From positions 1 to 64,000 of the forward strand of contig NZ_KZ984451.1 of assembly GCF_003569915.1 (NCBI RefSeq): a stretch of 64,000 nt of DNA. Reading direction: 5' to 3'. The stretch is from Comamonas testosteroni. GTDB lineage: Bacteria; Pseudomonadota; Gammaproteobacteria; Burkholderiales; Burkholderiaceae_C. The notes beneath the pieces are model-generated. The model saw only the letters and a program-made list of their open reading frames with translations. It searched no databases and was not told the DNA's origin. The translations under genes were made by a program, and so were the position numbers. Below, one piece after another: positions 1 through 9,069 of the stretch; the stretch's first letter is position 1; each line of letters opens with the position of its first letter.

Positions 1-30
1 ATTCGGGATTGGAAGGCAGCGTTGACCCGA

Positions 31-98
31 TTTACCATTCAGTTCGGAGACCGCATCTCCGTCAACTGAAGTCCGCCCCGTTTACACAAAAGTTCGGA
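31..98. promoter_or_regulatory. Candidate operator: 18-bp direct repeat at 50-bp spacing
   Basis: The pattern TTTAC-N5-AGTTCGGA occurs at 31-48 and again at 81-98. All 13 defined bases are identical and the copies are offset by exactly 50 bp, close to five helical turns. A short hairpin, CGGAGA/TCTCCG (45-50 with 56-61), overlaps the end of the first copy. The position before the export operon suggests binding of a regulator dimer on one DNA face. The regulator itself is not visible in the window. Confidence 0.45.
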
Positions 99-166
99 CA
101 CGCCCGACTAGGCTCAACCTGTAATAAATTCCACCAACCATACTGGGGCATACCTTTGACAAAAGT

Positions 167-206
167 CATGCATGCCCCAAGCGCCTTTGGTGCTCGGGCA
201 TGCGTG
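167..206 (+). promoter_or_regulatory. Leader stem-loop before the outer-membrane factor gene
   Basis: GCATGCCC (170-177) pairs with GGGCATGC (196-203). An inner stem (179-185 with 189-194) contains one G-T pair and a bulged base around a three-base loop. The structure ends about 10 nt before the preferred ATG at 217 and has no T-run, so it is not a standard terminator. It may be an operator palindrome or a translation-control hairpin. Confidence 0.4.
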
Positions 207-216
207 TTCTGCATCC

Positions 217-1689
217 ATGACCCTGACCCACCTCCCCGCTTTACGCGCATACAAGCCATCAGGCCTTCTGATCGCAACTGCGCTGCTCACAAGTCTGGCA
301 GGCTGCAGCCCGACAACGCCACTTCTTCAACCGCAGAGCCAGGCACAGCTGCCTGCGCAATGGCCCTCCCAGTGGACAAGCAGCACATCTGCTGCTTCCA
401 CATTAGGCTGGCAAAGCTTTTATCTTGACCCAGCGCTGCAAAAGCTGATTCAGGCGGCGCTTGCGTACAACAAGGACCAGCGCCTCGCCCTGCTGCGCGT
501 GCAGGAAGCCCAGGCCGCTTACCGCATTCAAAACGCGGATCGCCTGCCCTCCATTGGTCTTGGCAGCAGTCATGGCCGAGCACGCGTTCCCGGCGATCTC
601 AATGCCAGCGGCCGCTCGGTGGTGAGTGGCGATCAGGAGGCCTATATTGGCCTGAGCAGTTGGGAACTGGACCTGTGGGGCCGGGTCAAAAACTTGAGCG
701 ATGCCGCGCTGGCTAGCTATCTGGCGCTCGATGCCACCCAGCATGCCGTTCAAATCAGCCTGATGCGACAAGTGGCACAGAGCTATCTGGCCCTGCGCAG
801 CCTCGATGAGCGTCTGGCACTGACCGAGCGCACCATCGCCAGCCGCGAGGAGTCTCTGCGCATCTTCAAACGCAGAACTGAAGAAGGCTCCACCTCGCGC
901 TATGCGCTCACTCAGGTCCAGACCCTCGTACACCAGGCCAAGGCCATGGGCACACAGCTTCAGCAGCAGCGCGAATTGCAGGCCCATGCTCTGCAACAGC
1001 TCACAGGTGTTGAAGTTCATCGTCTGCCAGAAGGCACTCCGCCGCCGCTGGTCGTGCAGGACTTGCCCGCGGGCCTGCCTTCAGATCTGCTGACCCAGCG
1101 CCCGGACATCATTGCTGCGGAACATGTGCTGCAAGCCTCCAGGGCCAATGTCGCCGCAGCGCGCGCCGCTTTTTTTCCACGGATTGCCTTGACCGGCAGT
1201 TGGGGCACTGCCAGCGCTGAGTTGGATGGCCTGTTCAAGAGTGGCAGCCGCGCCTGGCAGTTCATGCCCACGATTTCCCTGCCTATTTTTGATGGTGGGC
1301 AGCGCCAGGCGAACCTCGATCTGCAGGCCGTGCGTCAAAACATGGCGGTCACTCAATACGAGCAAACCATTGAGACAGCCATGCGTGAAGTGCTGGACGC
1401 CTTGTCCAGCCGCACCGTGCTGCAGGAACAAGTCGCTGTGCTGGCCGAGCAGCGCGAGGCGCTGCTCGAACGCAGCCGCCTAGCCCGCCTGCGCTACGAC
1501 CATGGCGCGTCACCCTACCTTGATGTTCTGGATGCGGAGCGTGATCTGCTCAGCGCTGAACAGCAACTTGTGCAAGGCCGTGAGGCCTTGGTCTACACAC
1601 ACATTGCACTCTATGCCGCCCTTGGCGGAGGCAGCGAGACAGGCAATCGCGACGCCAAGCCCATGACGGTGCATCGCTCAACCCCATAA
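217..1689 (+). CDS. Efflux outer-membrane factor lipoprotein (NodT/OprM family, TolC-like)
   Basis: This 490-residue protein is the outer-membrane channel of a tripartite exporter. I chose the ATG at 217 because it begins a short lipoprotein signal peptide ending in the lipobox LAGC; the open frame starts earlier, inside a hairpin, which would put 15 unlikely residues in front. Two repeats of the outer-membrane efflux domain follow, with the family motifs WELDLWGR, LPSDLLTQRPDI and LPIFDGGQRQANL. Mature protein would be acylated on Cys and trimeric. It is followed 18 bp later by the periplasmic adaptor gene and then by two ABC components, so the whole export path is encoded together. The substrate is unknown. 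Confidence 0.9.
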   Translation: MTLTHLPALRAYKPSGLLIATALLTSLAGCSPTTPLLQPQSQAQLPAQWPSQWTSSTSAASTLGWQSFYLDPALQKLIQAALAYNKDQRLALLRVQEAQAAYRIQNADRLPSIGLGSSHGRARVPGDLNASGRSVVSGDQEAYIGLSSWELDLWGRVKNLSDAALASYLALDATQHAVQISLMRQVAQSYLALRSLDERLALTERTIASREESLRIFKRRTEEGSTSRYALTQVQTLVHQAKAMGTQLQQQRELQAHALQQLTGVEVHRLPEGTPPPLVVQDLPAGLPSDLLTQRPDIIAAEHVLQASRANVAAARAAFFPRIALTGSWGTASAELDGLFKSGSRAWQFMPTISLPIFDGGQRQANLDLQAVRQNMAVTQYEQTIETAMREVLDALSSRTVLQEQVAVLAEQREALLERSRLARLRYDHGASPYLDVLDAERDLLSAEQQLVQGREALVYTHIALYAALGGGSETGNRDAKPMTVHRSTP

Positions 1690-1707
1690 AACCAGAACTC
1701 CAAGCCC

Positions 1708-2790
1708 ATGAACAAAAAACTCTCTATCGCAGCAGTCATTGCAGTGGCTGCGGCTGTCGGTGCCTATGGCTGGCAACAATGGCGCAACGCTCAGGCTAGC
1801 GAAGGCATGGTCAGCGGCAATGGTCGCATCGAGGCCACAGAAGTTGACGTCGCCACCAAGTATGCAGGCCGCGTGGCCGAGATGCTCGTGCATGAAGGCG
1901 ACTTCGTGAACGCTGGCCAGGTGCTGGCACGCATGCAGATCGACACGCTGCAGGCGCAACAGCAGGAAGCAGTCGCCAGTCGCGACCGCGCAGTGCACGC
2001 CGTGACATCTGCACGTGCAGATACCGCCTTGCGTGAGAGCCAGTACACAGCCAACCTCGCCACCGTCTCACAGCGCGAAGCAGAGCTCGATGCCGCACTG
2101 CGCCGCGTCAAGCGCTCCGAAACTCTGGCCAAGGAAGGTGCGTCCTCCGTGCAGGAGCTGGACGATGACCGCGCCCGTGCCCGTGGCGCCGAAGCGGCGC
2201 TCAAAGCCGCTCAAGCCCAGGCCACCGCAGCCAAGGCTGCCATCGATGCAGCCAAGGCACAGACCATCGGGGCTGAGTCGGCCGTGGATGCAGCAACCGC
2301 CACCGTCAAGCGTATCGAGGCCGACGTCAAGGACAGTGAGCTGACCGCGCCGCGCGACGGTCGCGTGCAATACCGCCTGGCCCAGCCGGGCGAAGTGGTC
2401 GGCGCGGGCGGCAAGGTGCTGAACATGGTGGACGTGTCCGATGTCTACATCAGCTTCTTCCTGCCAGAAGCCGTGGCGGGCCGCGTGGCGCTGGGCACCG
2501 AAGTGCGCATCGTGCTGGATGCCGCGCCCCAATACGTGATTCCTGCCCAGGTGTCTTTTGTCTCCAGCACGGCACAGTTCACGCCCAAGACCGTGGAAAC
2601 GGCCAGCGAACGCCAAAAGCTGATGTTCCGCGTCAAGGCTCGCATTTCGCCCGAGCTGCTGAAGCAGTACCTCACCCAGGTCAAGACCGGCCTGCCCGGT
2701 GTGGCCTGGATCAAGACCGACGAGCAACGTGACTGGCCCACCTCACTGCAACTGCGCACGCAAGCGGCAGCAACGAGCTCTGGCTCCTGA
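1708..2790 (+). CDS. HlyD-family periplasmic adaptor (YhiI-like)
   Basis: A 360-residue membrane-fusion protein joins the inner-membrane ABC pump to the outer-membrane factor. A single N-terminal membrane anchor (about residues 5-22) precedes a biotinyl-lipoyl-like half domain ([20 protein letters not shown]). A long alanine-rich coiled coil follows (about 75-205), then the second lipoyl half ([20 protein letters not shown]) and a beta-barrel domain. Its order relative to the next two genes matches the Escherichia coli yhiI-rbbA-yhhJ locus, which supports the pairing. It ends 14 bp before the next start. Confidence 0.88.
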   Translation: MNKKLSIAAVIAVAAAVGAYGWQQWRNAQASEGMVSGNGRIEATEVDVATKYAGRVAEMLVHEGDFVNAGQVLARMQIDTLQAQQQEAVASRDRAVHAVTSARADTALRESQYTANLATVSQREAELDAALRRVKRSETLAKEGASSVQELDDDRARARGAEAALKAAQAQATAAKAAIDAAKAQTIGAESAVDAATATVKRIEADVKDSELTAPRDGRVQYRLAQPGEVVGAGGKVLNMVDVSDVYISFFLPEAVAGRVALGTEVRIVLDAAPQYVIPAQVSFVSSTAQFTPKTVETASERQKLMFRVKARISPELLKQYLTQVKTGLPGVAWIKTDEQRDWPTSLQLRTQAAATSSGS

Positions 2791-2804
2791 AAGCCAGCAA
2801 ATCC

Positions 2805-5624
2805 ATGGTGCAAGCAATGCAGGATGTGGTGACGCTGCGCGATGTGCAGCTGTCGTATGGCAAAACCAGGGCGCTGCGTGGGCTTACGCTGAATTTTCGC
2901 GCCGGTTTGATGCTCGGCCTGATCGGGCCGGACGGCGTGGGCAAATCCAGTCTGCTGTCGCTGATTGCCGGCGCACGAGCCTTGCAAGGGGGCGAGGTGC
3001 ATGTGCTGGGCGGCGATATGCGCAGCAAAAAGCATCGTGATGCGGTCTGCCCGCGCATTGCTTATATGCCTCAGGGTCTGGGCAAAAACCTCTACCCTAC
3101 GCTGTCGGTGGAGGAAAACCTGCAGTTCTTTGCGCGCCTGTTTGGGCATGACGCGGCCGAGCGCCGCCTGCGCATTGACGACCTGACGCAAAGCACCGGG
3201 CTGCAGAAGTTTCTGAGTCGCCCAGCGGGCAAGCTCTCGGGCGGCATGAAGCAAAAGCTGGCCCTGTGCTGTGCGCTGATTCACGACCCAGACCTGCTGA
3301 TCCTCGACGAACCTACCACCGGCGTAGACCCACTGGCCCGCGCGCAGTTCTGGGATCTGATCAACCGCATCCGCAGCCAGCGCCCGCACATGAGCGTGCT
3401 GGTGGCCACCGCGTATATGGACGAAGCCCAGCGCTTTGATTGGCTGGCCGCCATGGACGACGGCCAGGTTCTGGCCACGGGCACTCCAGCCGAGTTGCTG
3501 CAGCGTACCGGCTCACCCAACCTGGAAGCCGCCTTCATCGCACTGCTACCCGAGGATAAAAAGCGCGGTCACGCCGAGGTGGTGATTCCCCCGCTAGCCA
3601 CAGACGATGCCGACATCGCCATTGAGGCCCAGGACCTGACCATGCGCTTTGGCGACTTTGTTGCCGTGGACCATGTGAACTTCCGCATTCGGCGCGGCGA
3701 AATTTTCGGCTTTCTCGGCTCCAACGGCTGCGGCAAATCGACGACGATGAAAATGCTCACCGGCCTGATGCCCGCCAGCGAGGGCCGCGCCTGGCTGTTT
3801 GGCAAGGAGATCGACCCGCACGACGTCGACACGCGCCGCCGCGTGGGCTATATGTCACAGGCCTTCTCGCTGTATGGCGAGCTGACGGTGGTGCAAAATC
3901 TGGTGCTGCATGCGGAACTCTTTCACGTGCCGAAGGCGCAGATACCGAAGCGTGTGGAAGAGATGCTCCAGCGCTTTGGCCTGACCGAAGCCCGAGAGTC
4001 CTTGCCTGCCAGCATTCCGCTGGGCATGCGCCAGCGCCTGTCGCTGGCCGTGGCCATGGTGCACCAGCCTGAATTGCTGATCCTGGACGAACCGACCTCG
4101 GGCGTGGACCCTGTGGCGCGCGACCAGTTCTGGCGCCTGCTGATCGAGCTGTCGCGGCGCGACCATGTCACCATCTTCATCTCGACCCACTTCATGAACG
4201 AGGCCGAGCGCTGCGACCGCATGTCGATGATGCATGCCGGCAAAGTGCTCGACAGCGACACGCCTGCTGCACTGACCGTCAAGCGTGGCGCCAGCACGCT
4301 GGAAGAGGCTTTTATCGGCTATCTGGTCGAAGCCTCGGGGGACGCCGCGCCCGTGCTAGACAACAAAACCATAGCTGTCAGTGCTGGTTCTGATTCGACC
4401 TCAATACCAGAAGGCAATGAAGTCAATCAAAACCATGGACTTGAAGCTCCTGTTTCTGTAGCAAACACCTCCACGCACGCGCCTGTGCATATCGCCCGGG
4501 GATTCAGCCTTCAGCGCCTGTGGAGCTACCTCTGGCGCGAAGCACTGGAGTTGCAGCGCGACCCGGTACGTGCCACGCTGGCTCTGGTGGGCTCGCTGGT
4601 GCTGATGATCGTGATCGGCTTTGGCATCAGCATGGACGTGGAAGACCTGCGCTTTGCCGTGCTCGACCGCGACCAGACCACCGTCAGCCAGAACTATGTC
4701 AACAACCTCGCTGGCTCGCGCTACTTCATCGAGCAGGCACCAATCACCGACTACGCCGACCTGGACCGGCGCATGCGCAATGGCGAGCTATCGCTGGCTA
4801 TTGAGATTCCGCCCAACTTCGGCCGGGACATGCTGCGTGGCGCCCCCGTTGCCGTGGGAGCCTGGTTTGATGGCGCCATGCCTCAGCGCGCCGAAACCAT
4901 CAGAGGCTATGTCCAGGCCATGCACCAGCAATGGCTGGGCGAGCAGGCGCGTCAAAGGCTAGGCGTGCAAAGCACCAGCCAGCTGAGCGTGGAAACACGC
5001 TTTCGCTACAACCCGGACGTGAAAAGCCTGCCTGCCATGGTTCCGGCCGTCGTGCCACTGTTGCTGATGATGCTGCCCTCCATGCTGACCGCTTTGGCCG
5101 TGGTGCGCGAAAAAGAACTGGGCTCCATCGTCAACCTCTACGTCACGCCAGTCACGCGCACCGAATTTTTGCTGGGCAAGCAGCTGCCTTATGTGGGGCT
5201 GGCCATGCTGAACTTCTTTTTGATGTGCGCCATGGCAGTGTTTGTGTTCGGCGTGCCGATGACGGGCAGCTTCCCGCTGCTCATCATTGCGGCATTTCTG
5301 TTCAGCATCATCTCCACCGGCATGGGCTTGCTGGCCTCGGCCGTCACACGCAGCCAGATTGCGGCCATGTTCTTTGCCATGCTGGGCACACTGATCCCGG
5401 CCACACAGTTCTCGGGCCTGACCGATCCGGTCTCCTCGCTCGAAGGCGTGGGCCGCTGGGTCGGCGAAATCTACCCCGCCACCTACATGTTCTCCATCAG
5501 CCGCGGCGTGTTCAACAAGGCCTTGGGCATGCGGGATCTGGCCAGCGCGCTGGTGCCGATGCTGTTGTCCATCCCCGTGATCATGGGCATCGCCATCTGG
5601 GCTCTGCCCAAACAGGAGAAATGA
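2805..5624 (+). CDS. rbbA: RbbA-like ABC transporter: two ATPase domains fused to an ABC-2 permease
   Basis: The 939-residue protein has two nucleotide-binding domains followed by an ABC-2 type membrane domain. NBD1 (about 10-235) has Walker [10 protein letters not shown], signature LSGGMKQ and Walker [17 protein letters not shown]2 (about 270-500) has Walker [10 protein letters not shown] and Walker [14 protein letters not shown], but its signature is degenerate (IPLGMRQ in place of LSGGQ), so the two ATP sites are probably not equivalent. The membrane part (about 575-939) has one N-terminal span, a large extracytoplasmic loop and a C-terminal cluster of spans. RbbA of E. coli is described as a ribosome-associated ATPase, but the operon here argues for export. 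Residues of about 520-557 are a compositionally different linker (see the repeat entry). ATG at 2805 is used; a second ATG lies at 2817. Confidence 0.88.
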   Translation: MVQAMQDVVTLRDVQLSYGKTRALRGLTLNFRAGLMLGLIGPDGVGKSSLLSLIAGARALQGGEVHVLGGDMRSKKHRDAVCPRIAYMPQGLGKNLYPTLSVEENLQFFARLFGHDAAERRLRIDDLTQSTGLQKFLSRPAGKLSGGMKQKLALCCALIHDPDLLILDEPTTGVDPLARAQFWDLINRIRSQRPHMSVLVATAYMDEAQRFDWLAAMDDGQVLATGTPAELLQRTGSPNLEAAFIALLPEDKKRGHAEVVIPPLATDDADIAIEAQDLTMRFGDFVAVDHVNFRIRRGEIFGFLGSNGCGKSTTMKMLTGLMPASEGRAWLFGKEIDPHDVDTRRRVGYMSQAFSLYGELTVVQNLVLHAELFHVPKAQIPKRVEEMLQRFGLTEARESLPASIPLGMRQRLSLAVAMVHQPELLILDEPTSGVDPVARDQFWRLLIELSRRDHVTIFISTHFMNEAERCDRMSMMHAGKVLDSDTPAALTVKRGASTLEEAFIGYLVEASGDAAPVLDNKTIAVSAGSDSTSIPEGNEVNQNHGLEAPVSVANTSTHAPVHIARGFSLQRLWSYLWREALELQRDPVRATLALVGSLVLMIVIGFGISMDVEDLRFAVLDRDQTTVSQNYVNNLAGSRYFIEQAPITDYADLDRRMRNGELSLAIEIPPNFGRDMLRGAPVAVGAWFDGAMPQRAETIRGYVQAMHQQWLGEQARQRLGVQSTSQLSVETRFRYNPDVKSLPAMVPAVVPLLLMMLPSMLTALAVVREKELGSIVNLYVTPVTRTEFLLGKQLPYVGLAMLNFFLMCAMAVFVFGVPMTGSFPLLIIAAFLFSIISTGMGLLASAVTRSQIAAMFFAMLGTLIPATQFSGLTDPVSSLEGVGRWVGEIYPATYMFSISRGVFNKALGMRDLASALVPMLLSIPVIMGIAIWALPKQEK
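4363..4475 (+). repeat. AT-richer dispersed-element copy inside rbbA (interdomain linker)
   Basis: This block is lower in GC and codes for a Ser/Asn/Thr-rich stretch between NBD2 and the membrane domain. It contains ATAGCTGTCAG (4371-4381), shared with 52224-52234, and CATGGACTTGA (4434-4444), shared in reverse orientation with 26158-26168. It appears to be an in-frame insertion of, or derivation from, a dispersed repeat. The reading frame stays open throughout. Confidence 0.45.
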
Positions 5625-6751
5625 TGCTGCGAAGTCTTGCCAACATCTGGCGCCTGGGCATCAAGGAGCTTTGGAGCCTGTGGCGTGATCCCGTCATGCT
5701 GGTGCTGATCGTCTACACCTTCACGCTGTCCATCTACACCTCGGCCACGGCCATGCCCGACACGCTGCACAAAGCGCCGATTGCCATCGTCGACGAAGAC
5801 CAATCACCGCTGTCCGCGCGCATCAGCTCGGCCTTCTATCCGCCGCAGTTCATGCCACCGCAGATGCTGAGCTATCAGCAGGTCGACCCGGGGCTGGACG
5901 CGGGGGACTTCACCTTTGCGCTGACCATTCCGCACAATTTCCAGCGTGACGTGCTCGCAGGCAGGCCGGCCGAGCTGCAACTCAATATCGATGCCACGCG
6001 CATGAGTCAGGCCTTCACAGGTGGCGGCTATGTACAGCAGATCGTGGCTGCCGAGGTCAATGAGTTTGTGCAGCGTCACCGGGGCGGCAGTGCCCTGCCA
6101 GTCGATCTGGAGCTGCGCGCCCGTTTCAACCCGGCGCTCGACAAAACCTGGTTTGGCGGGTTGATGGAAATCATCAACAGCGTGACCATGCTCTCACTGA
6201 TCCTGACCGGAGCTGCCCTGATCCGCGAGCGCGAGCACGGCACCATTGAGCACTTGCTGGTGATGCCGGTCACGCCGACCGAGATCATGCTGGCCAAGGT
6301 CTGGTCCATGGGCCTGGTGGTGCTGGTGGCCTCGGCCATGTCGCTCAAGCTGGTGGTGCAGGGCCTGCTGCAGGTGCCGGTGGAAGGCAGCCTGTTGCTG
6401 TTCACCGCCGGCTCGGCGCTGTGTCTGTTTGCCACTACGTCCATGGGCATCTTCTTGGCCACCATGGCGCGCAGCATGCCGCAGTTCGGCCTGCTGATGG
6501 TGCTGACCATGATGCCGCTGCAACTGCTCTCCGGCGGGTCCACGCCACGCGAGTCCATGCCTCAGCTGGTGCAGGACATCATGCTGCTGGCCCCGACCAC
6601 CCACTTTGTGGAGCTGGGTCAGGCCATTCTGTATCGGGGCGCAGGCCTCGAAACCGTATGGAAGCCCTTCCTGTGGCTGGCCGTGATTGGTTGCGTGCTG
6701 TTCTGGCTGTCACTGGTTCGCTTCAGAAAAACCCTGGCCAGCATGGCCTGA
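5621..6751 (+). CDS. yhhJ: ABC-2 type permease (YhhJ-like)
   Basis: This 376-residue inner-membrane permease is the second membrane half of the exporter. Its ATG overlaps the stop codon of the fused ATPase gene (ATGA), with another in-frame ATG directly after it. The frame stays open well upstream, but that part is only a shadow of rbbA. It has one N-terminal span, a large periplasmic domain (about 45-170) and five or six C-terminal spans, with the ABC-2 signature region around [18 protein letters not shown]. The overlap implies translational coupling, so it probably forms a heterodimer with the membrane domain of the fused protein. Confidence 0.88.
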   Translation: MMLRSLANIWRLGIKELWSLWRDPVMLVLIVYTFTLSIYTSATAMPDTLHKAPIAIVDEDQSPLSARISSAFYPPQFMPPQMLSYQQVDPGLDAGDFTFALTIPHNFQRDVLAGRPAELQLNIDATRMSQAFTGGGYVQQIVAAEVNEFVQRHRGGSALPVDLELRARFNPALDKTWFGGLMEIINSVTMLSLILTGAALIREREHGTIEHLLVMPVTPTEIMLAKVWSMGLVVLVASAMSLKLVVQGLLQVPVEGSLLLFTAGSALCLFATTSMGIFLATMARSMPQFGLLMVLTMMPLQLLSGGSTPRESMPQLVQDIMLLAPTTHFVELGQAILYRGAGLETVWKPFLWLAVIGCVLFWLSLVRFRKTLASMA

Positions 6752-6783
6752 GCATGTCTCTTTAAACAGCGCTTGGAGTTTGT

Positions 6784-6853
6784 GCAATAATGGAGGGCTT
6801 TTTCTATTGCGGAAAGTACGTTTGATTAACGACTGCTACAAGGGTTGTAGCAG
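6784..6853 (+). promoter_or_regulatory. Structured leader of rpmE2
   Basis: Two inverted repeats lie before the L31 gene. GCAATA (6784-6789) pairs with TATTGC (6805-6810). A perfect 9-bp stem, CTGCTACAA (6833-6841) with TTGTAGCAG (6845-6853), closes on a GGG loop about 40 nt before the ATG. An AATAAT at 6786-6791 could be a -10 box but has only a poor -35 partner. The stem could be an RNA site for autoregulation or a DNA operator. It does not resemble the zinc-uptake-regulator boxes I know. Confidence 0.4.
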
Positions 6854-6892
6854 GTCAGACACGGCTACCGCACTTGACCAAAAAGGAAGATC

Positions 6893-7138
6893 ATGAAAGA
6901 AGGCATCCACCCCGATTACCGCGAAGTTCTGTTCGCTGACATGTCCAACGGCTTCAAGTTCGTGACACGTTCTTGCGTTGCCACCAAGGAAACAGAAACT
7001 TTCGAAGGCAAGGAATATCCTCTGTTCAAGCTGGATACGACTTCCGAATCGCACCCCTTCTACACTGGCACACAAAAGTCGGTGGACAACATGGGCGGCC
7101 GCGTGGAAAAGTTCCGCAACCGTTTCGGCAAGAAGTAA
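6893..7138 (+). CDS. rpmE2: 50S ribosomal protein L31 type B
   Basis: The 81-residue protein starts [20 protein letters not shown] and ends in the family motif [11 protein letters not shown]. It lacks the paired cysteines of the zinc-binding form, so it is the cysteine-poor (C-) paralogue that can replace zinc-binding L31 in the large ribosomal subunit. A good Shine-Dalgarno sequence (AAGGAAG) precedes the ATG. It forms a single-gene unit with its own structured leader and a rho-independent terminator at 7158-7193. In many bacteria this paralogue is induced on zinc limitation; I could not identify such an operator here. Confidence 0.95.
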   Translation: MKEGIHPDYREVLFADMSNGFKFVTRSCVATKETETFEGKEYPLFKLDTTSESHPFYTGTQKSVDNMGGRVEKFRNRFGKK

Positions 7139-7157
7139 TTCACTCTTCTTCGCTAGC

Positions 7158-7193
7158 AAGGGCAGCCCGGGCAACCGCGCTGCCTTTTCTTTT
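7158..7193 (+). terminator. Rho-independent terminator of rpmE2
   Basis: GGCAGC (7161-7166) pairs with GCTGCC (7179-7184) and is followed directly by TTTTCTTTT. It lies 20 bp after the rpmE2 stop. Confidence 0.8.
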
Positions 7194-7341
7194 GCTCCTT
7201 GCACCAAGGCCTATGGCCTGGCTGCCAATGCACCCGAATTGCCTCAATGCTCCTATGATCGGAGCAGACTGCGCTTGAACATGAAGCGCTACCGCTTGAT
7301 TTGGCAGTGAAACAGCCCACTGTCACCACAGGATTGTTTGC

Positions 7342-9069
7342 GTGAACCAGCCTACCCCCGCCATCGTTGCCCAGAGCGCCGTGCGCCGCCTGCCGCGCTG
7401 GGCACTGCTTTTGCTGTGCCTAGCCTATGTGGTTCCCGGCTTTGTCATGCGCGGCCCCTGGCGCGCCAATGACATGGAGGCCTTTGGCTATATGCGCGAG
7501 CTGGCGCTGGGCCACACCTCATGGCTGCAGCCACAGCTGTCGGGCCTCGCTCCCAGCATGGACGGCCTGCTGCCCTACTGGCTGGGCGCCCTGTCTCTGC
7601 ATGCGCTGGGCTGGCTGCTGGGGCCCGAGATGGCCGCGCGCATTCCCTTCATCGCCCTGCTGGTGCTGACGCTGGCTGCGACTTGGTGGGGAGCCTACTA
7701 CCTGGCGCGCACCCCTGGTGCCCAGCCTGTGGCATTTGCCTTCGGCGGCGAGGCCCAGCTGATCGACTACGCCCGCGCCATGGCAGATGCCGCGCTGCTG
7801 GCACTGGTCGCCTGCCTGGGGCTGGCCCAGCTCTCGCACGAGACTACCAGCTACGTCACACAACTGGGTTGCACAGCACTGCTGTTCTTTGCCGCTGCAG
7901 CCATGGCTTACCACCCCTACAAAGCCGCAGCCGCCCTGGTTGTTGGCTTGCTCGGGCTGGCACTCAGTGGTGCGCCCACCATGGCCATGCTGTTTGGCTT
8001 GGGCGGCAGCCTGATTGCCTTCACCCAGCACAGCTGGGGCGACAACCCGGGCCGCGCTCACGATCAGGCCCGCCTCTGGGCTGGAATATGGCTGGCAGCG
8101 ACGGTCGTCGCCGCTTTGCTGACCACGGTGCTTGGCCAATGGGTTTGGCATCTGGTGGATTCCGGCAAAGATCTGGATACCCTCTTGCAACTGCTGCTGT
8201 GGTTTTGCTGGCCCGCCTGGCCACTGGCCATCTGGACCGTCTGGGTCTGGCGCCGCCAGATTGCCCGGCCCAGCTACAACCCTCATCTGAGCATTGCCCT
8301 GCTGTTTGCGCTGGTGCCGCTCATTGCCTGCCTGAGCAGCCAGCCCGCAGACCGCGCCCTGCTGCTGGGCCTGCCCGCCATTGCCACGCTGGCCGCTTTT
8401 GCGCTACCCACATTCCGCCGCAGCATCAGCGCGCTGATTGACTGGTTCACGCTGCTGTTCTTCACCGCCGGGGCGATTGCCATCTGGGTGGTCTGGCTGG
8501 CTTTTCAGACAGGTTTTCCGCCCAAGATCGCCGCTAATATTGCGCGACTTGCTCCCCAATTTGAAGCAAGCATCTCCTGGCCGGTGGTGGCTGTGGCCCT
8601 GGCTGCCACCGCTGGCTGGTTTGTGCTGGTGGTATGGCGCACCTCGCGCAACCGCGCGGCTATCTGGAAAAGTCTGGTGCTACCGGCCAGCGGCGCCACC
8701 CTGGGCTGGGTGCTGCTGTCCACGCTATGGATGGCACCGCTGGACCATGCACGCAGCTATGAATTCCAGATGGGTCAACTCGCGACCAGCATGCAACAAA
8801 ACCAGGTGGGCCAATGCGTGCTGACTTACGGCTTGGGCCGCTCCCAAATCGCCGCAGTGCGCTACTACACGCATGTGAACACGGCCTTGTTGCGCCATAG
8901 CGAGCCCGGAGCCTGCGGCTGGGCGCTCGTGGATGCCGACCGCTGGGCCGGTGATCACAACAAAAAGCTGCGCCAAGGCTGGGTTGAAGTGTCGAACATC
9001 ACCCGTCTTAGCGGCAAAAAGGAAGTGCTGATTCTGCTCAAGCGCAGCGATATGGCCACCACGCCATGA
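7342..9069 (+). CDS. Large polytopic membrane protein, possibly glycosyltransferase 39-like
   Basis: The 575-residue product is almost entirely hydrophobic, with about 11-12 predicted spans and a soluble C-terminal domain of about 120 residues. The first periplasmic loop reads GPWRANDMEAFGYMREL, a short acidic motif placed like the first-loop Asp/Glu motif of ArnT/PMT-type (GT39) transferases. That resemblance is the only functional hint. The start is the GTG at 7342, preceded by AGGA. The ATG of the MATE gene overlaps this stop codon, so both are made from one message. I do not assign a reaction; lipid-linked sugar transfer is one possibility. Confidence 0.6.
   Translation: MNQPTPAIVAQSAVRRLPRWALLLLCLAYVVPGFVMRGPWRANDMEAFGYMRELALGHTSWLQPQLSGLAPSMDGLLPYWLGALSLHALGWLLGPEMAARIPFIALLVLTLAATWWGAYYLARTPGAQPVAFAFGGEAQLIDYARAMADAALLALVACLGLAQLSHETTSYVTQLGCTALLFFAAAAMAYHPYKAAAALVVGLLGLALSGAPTMAMLFGLGGSLIAFTQHSWGDNPGRAHDQARLWAGIWLAATVVAALLTTVLGQWVWHLVDSGKDLDTLLQLLLWFCWPAWPLAIWTVWVWRRQIARPSYNPHLSIALLFALVPLIACLSSQPADRALLLGLPAIATLAAFALPTFRRSISALIDWFTLLFFTAGAIAIWVVWLAFQTGFPPKIAANIARLAPQFEASISWPVVAVALAATAGWFVLVVWRTSRNRAAIWKSLVLPASGATLGWVLLSTLWMAPLDHARSYEFQMGQLATSMQQNQVGQCVLTYGLGRSQIAAVRYYTHVNTALLRHSEPGACGWALVDADRWAGDHNKKLRQGWVEVSNITRLSGKKEVLILLKRSDMATTP

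Larger units (their letters stand above)
1..216. other. Non-coding leader upstream of the efflux operon
   Basis: I see no convincing gene here. Short open frames on both strands lack ribosome binding sites and recognisable products. The stretch holds two exact copies of a spaced motif (31-48 and 81-98) and a long imperfect hairpin (167-206), so it is probably the control region of the efflux operon. A TTGACA hexamer is present at 156-161, but no matching -10 box lies 16-18 bp downstream of it. Confidence 0.6.

Noticed and set aside
156..184. TTGACA at 156-161 as a -35 box for the efflux operon
   Set aside because: No acceptable -10 hexamer occurs 16-18 bp downstream; that stretch is the GC-rich hairpin.
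9..428. Small open frame at the left edge
   Set aside because: It overlaps the real outer-membrane factor gene in another frame, spans the repeats and hairpin, and has no recognisable product.
4931..5620. Longer version of the YhhJ-like permease
   Set aside because: The first 230 codons are an out-of-frame reading of rbbA; the ATG at 5621 with ATGA overlap fits the family.
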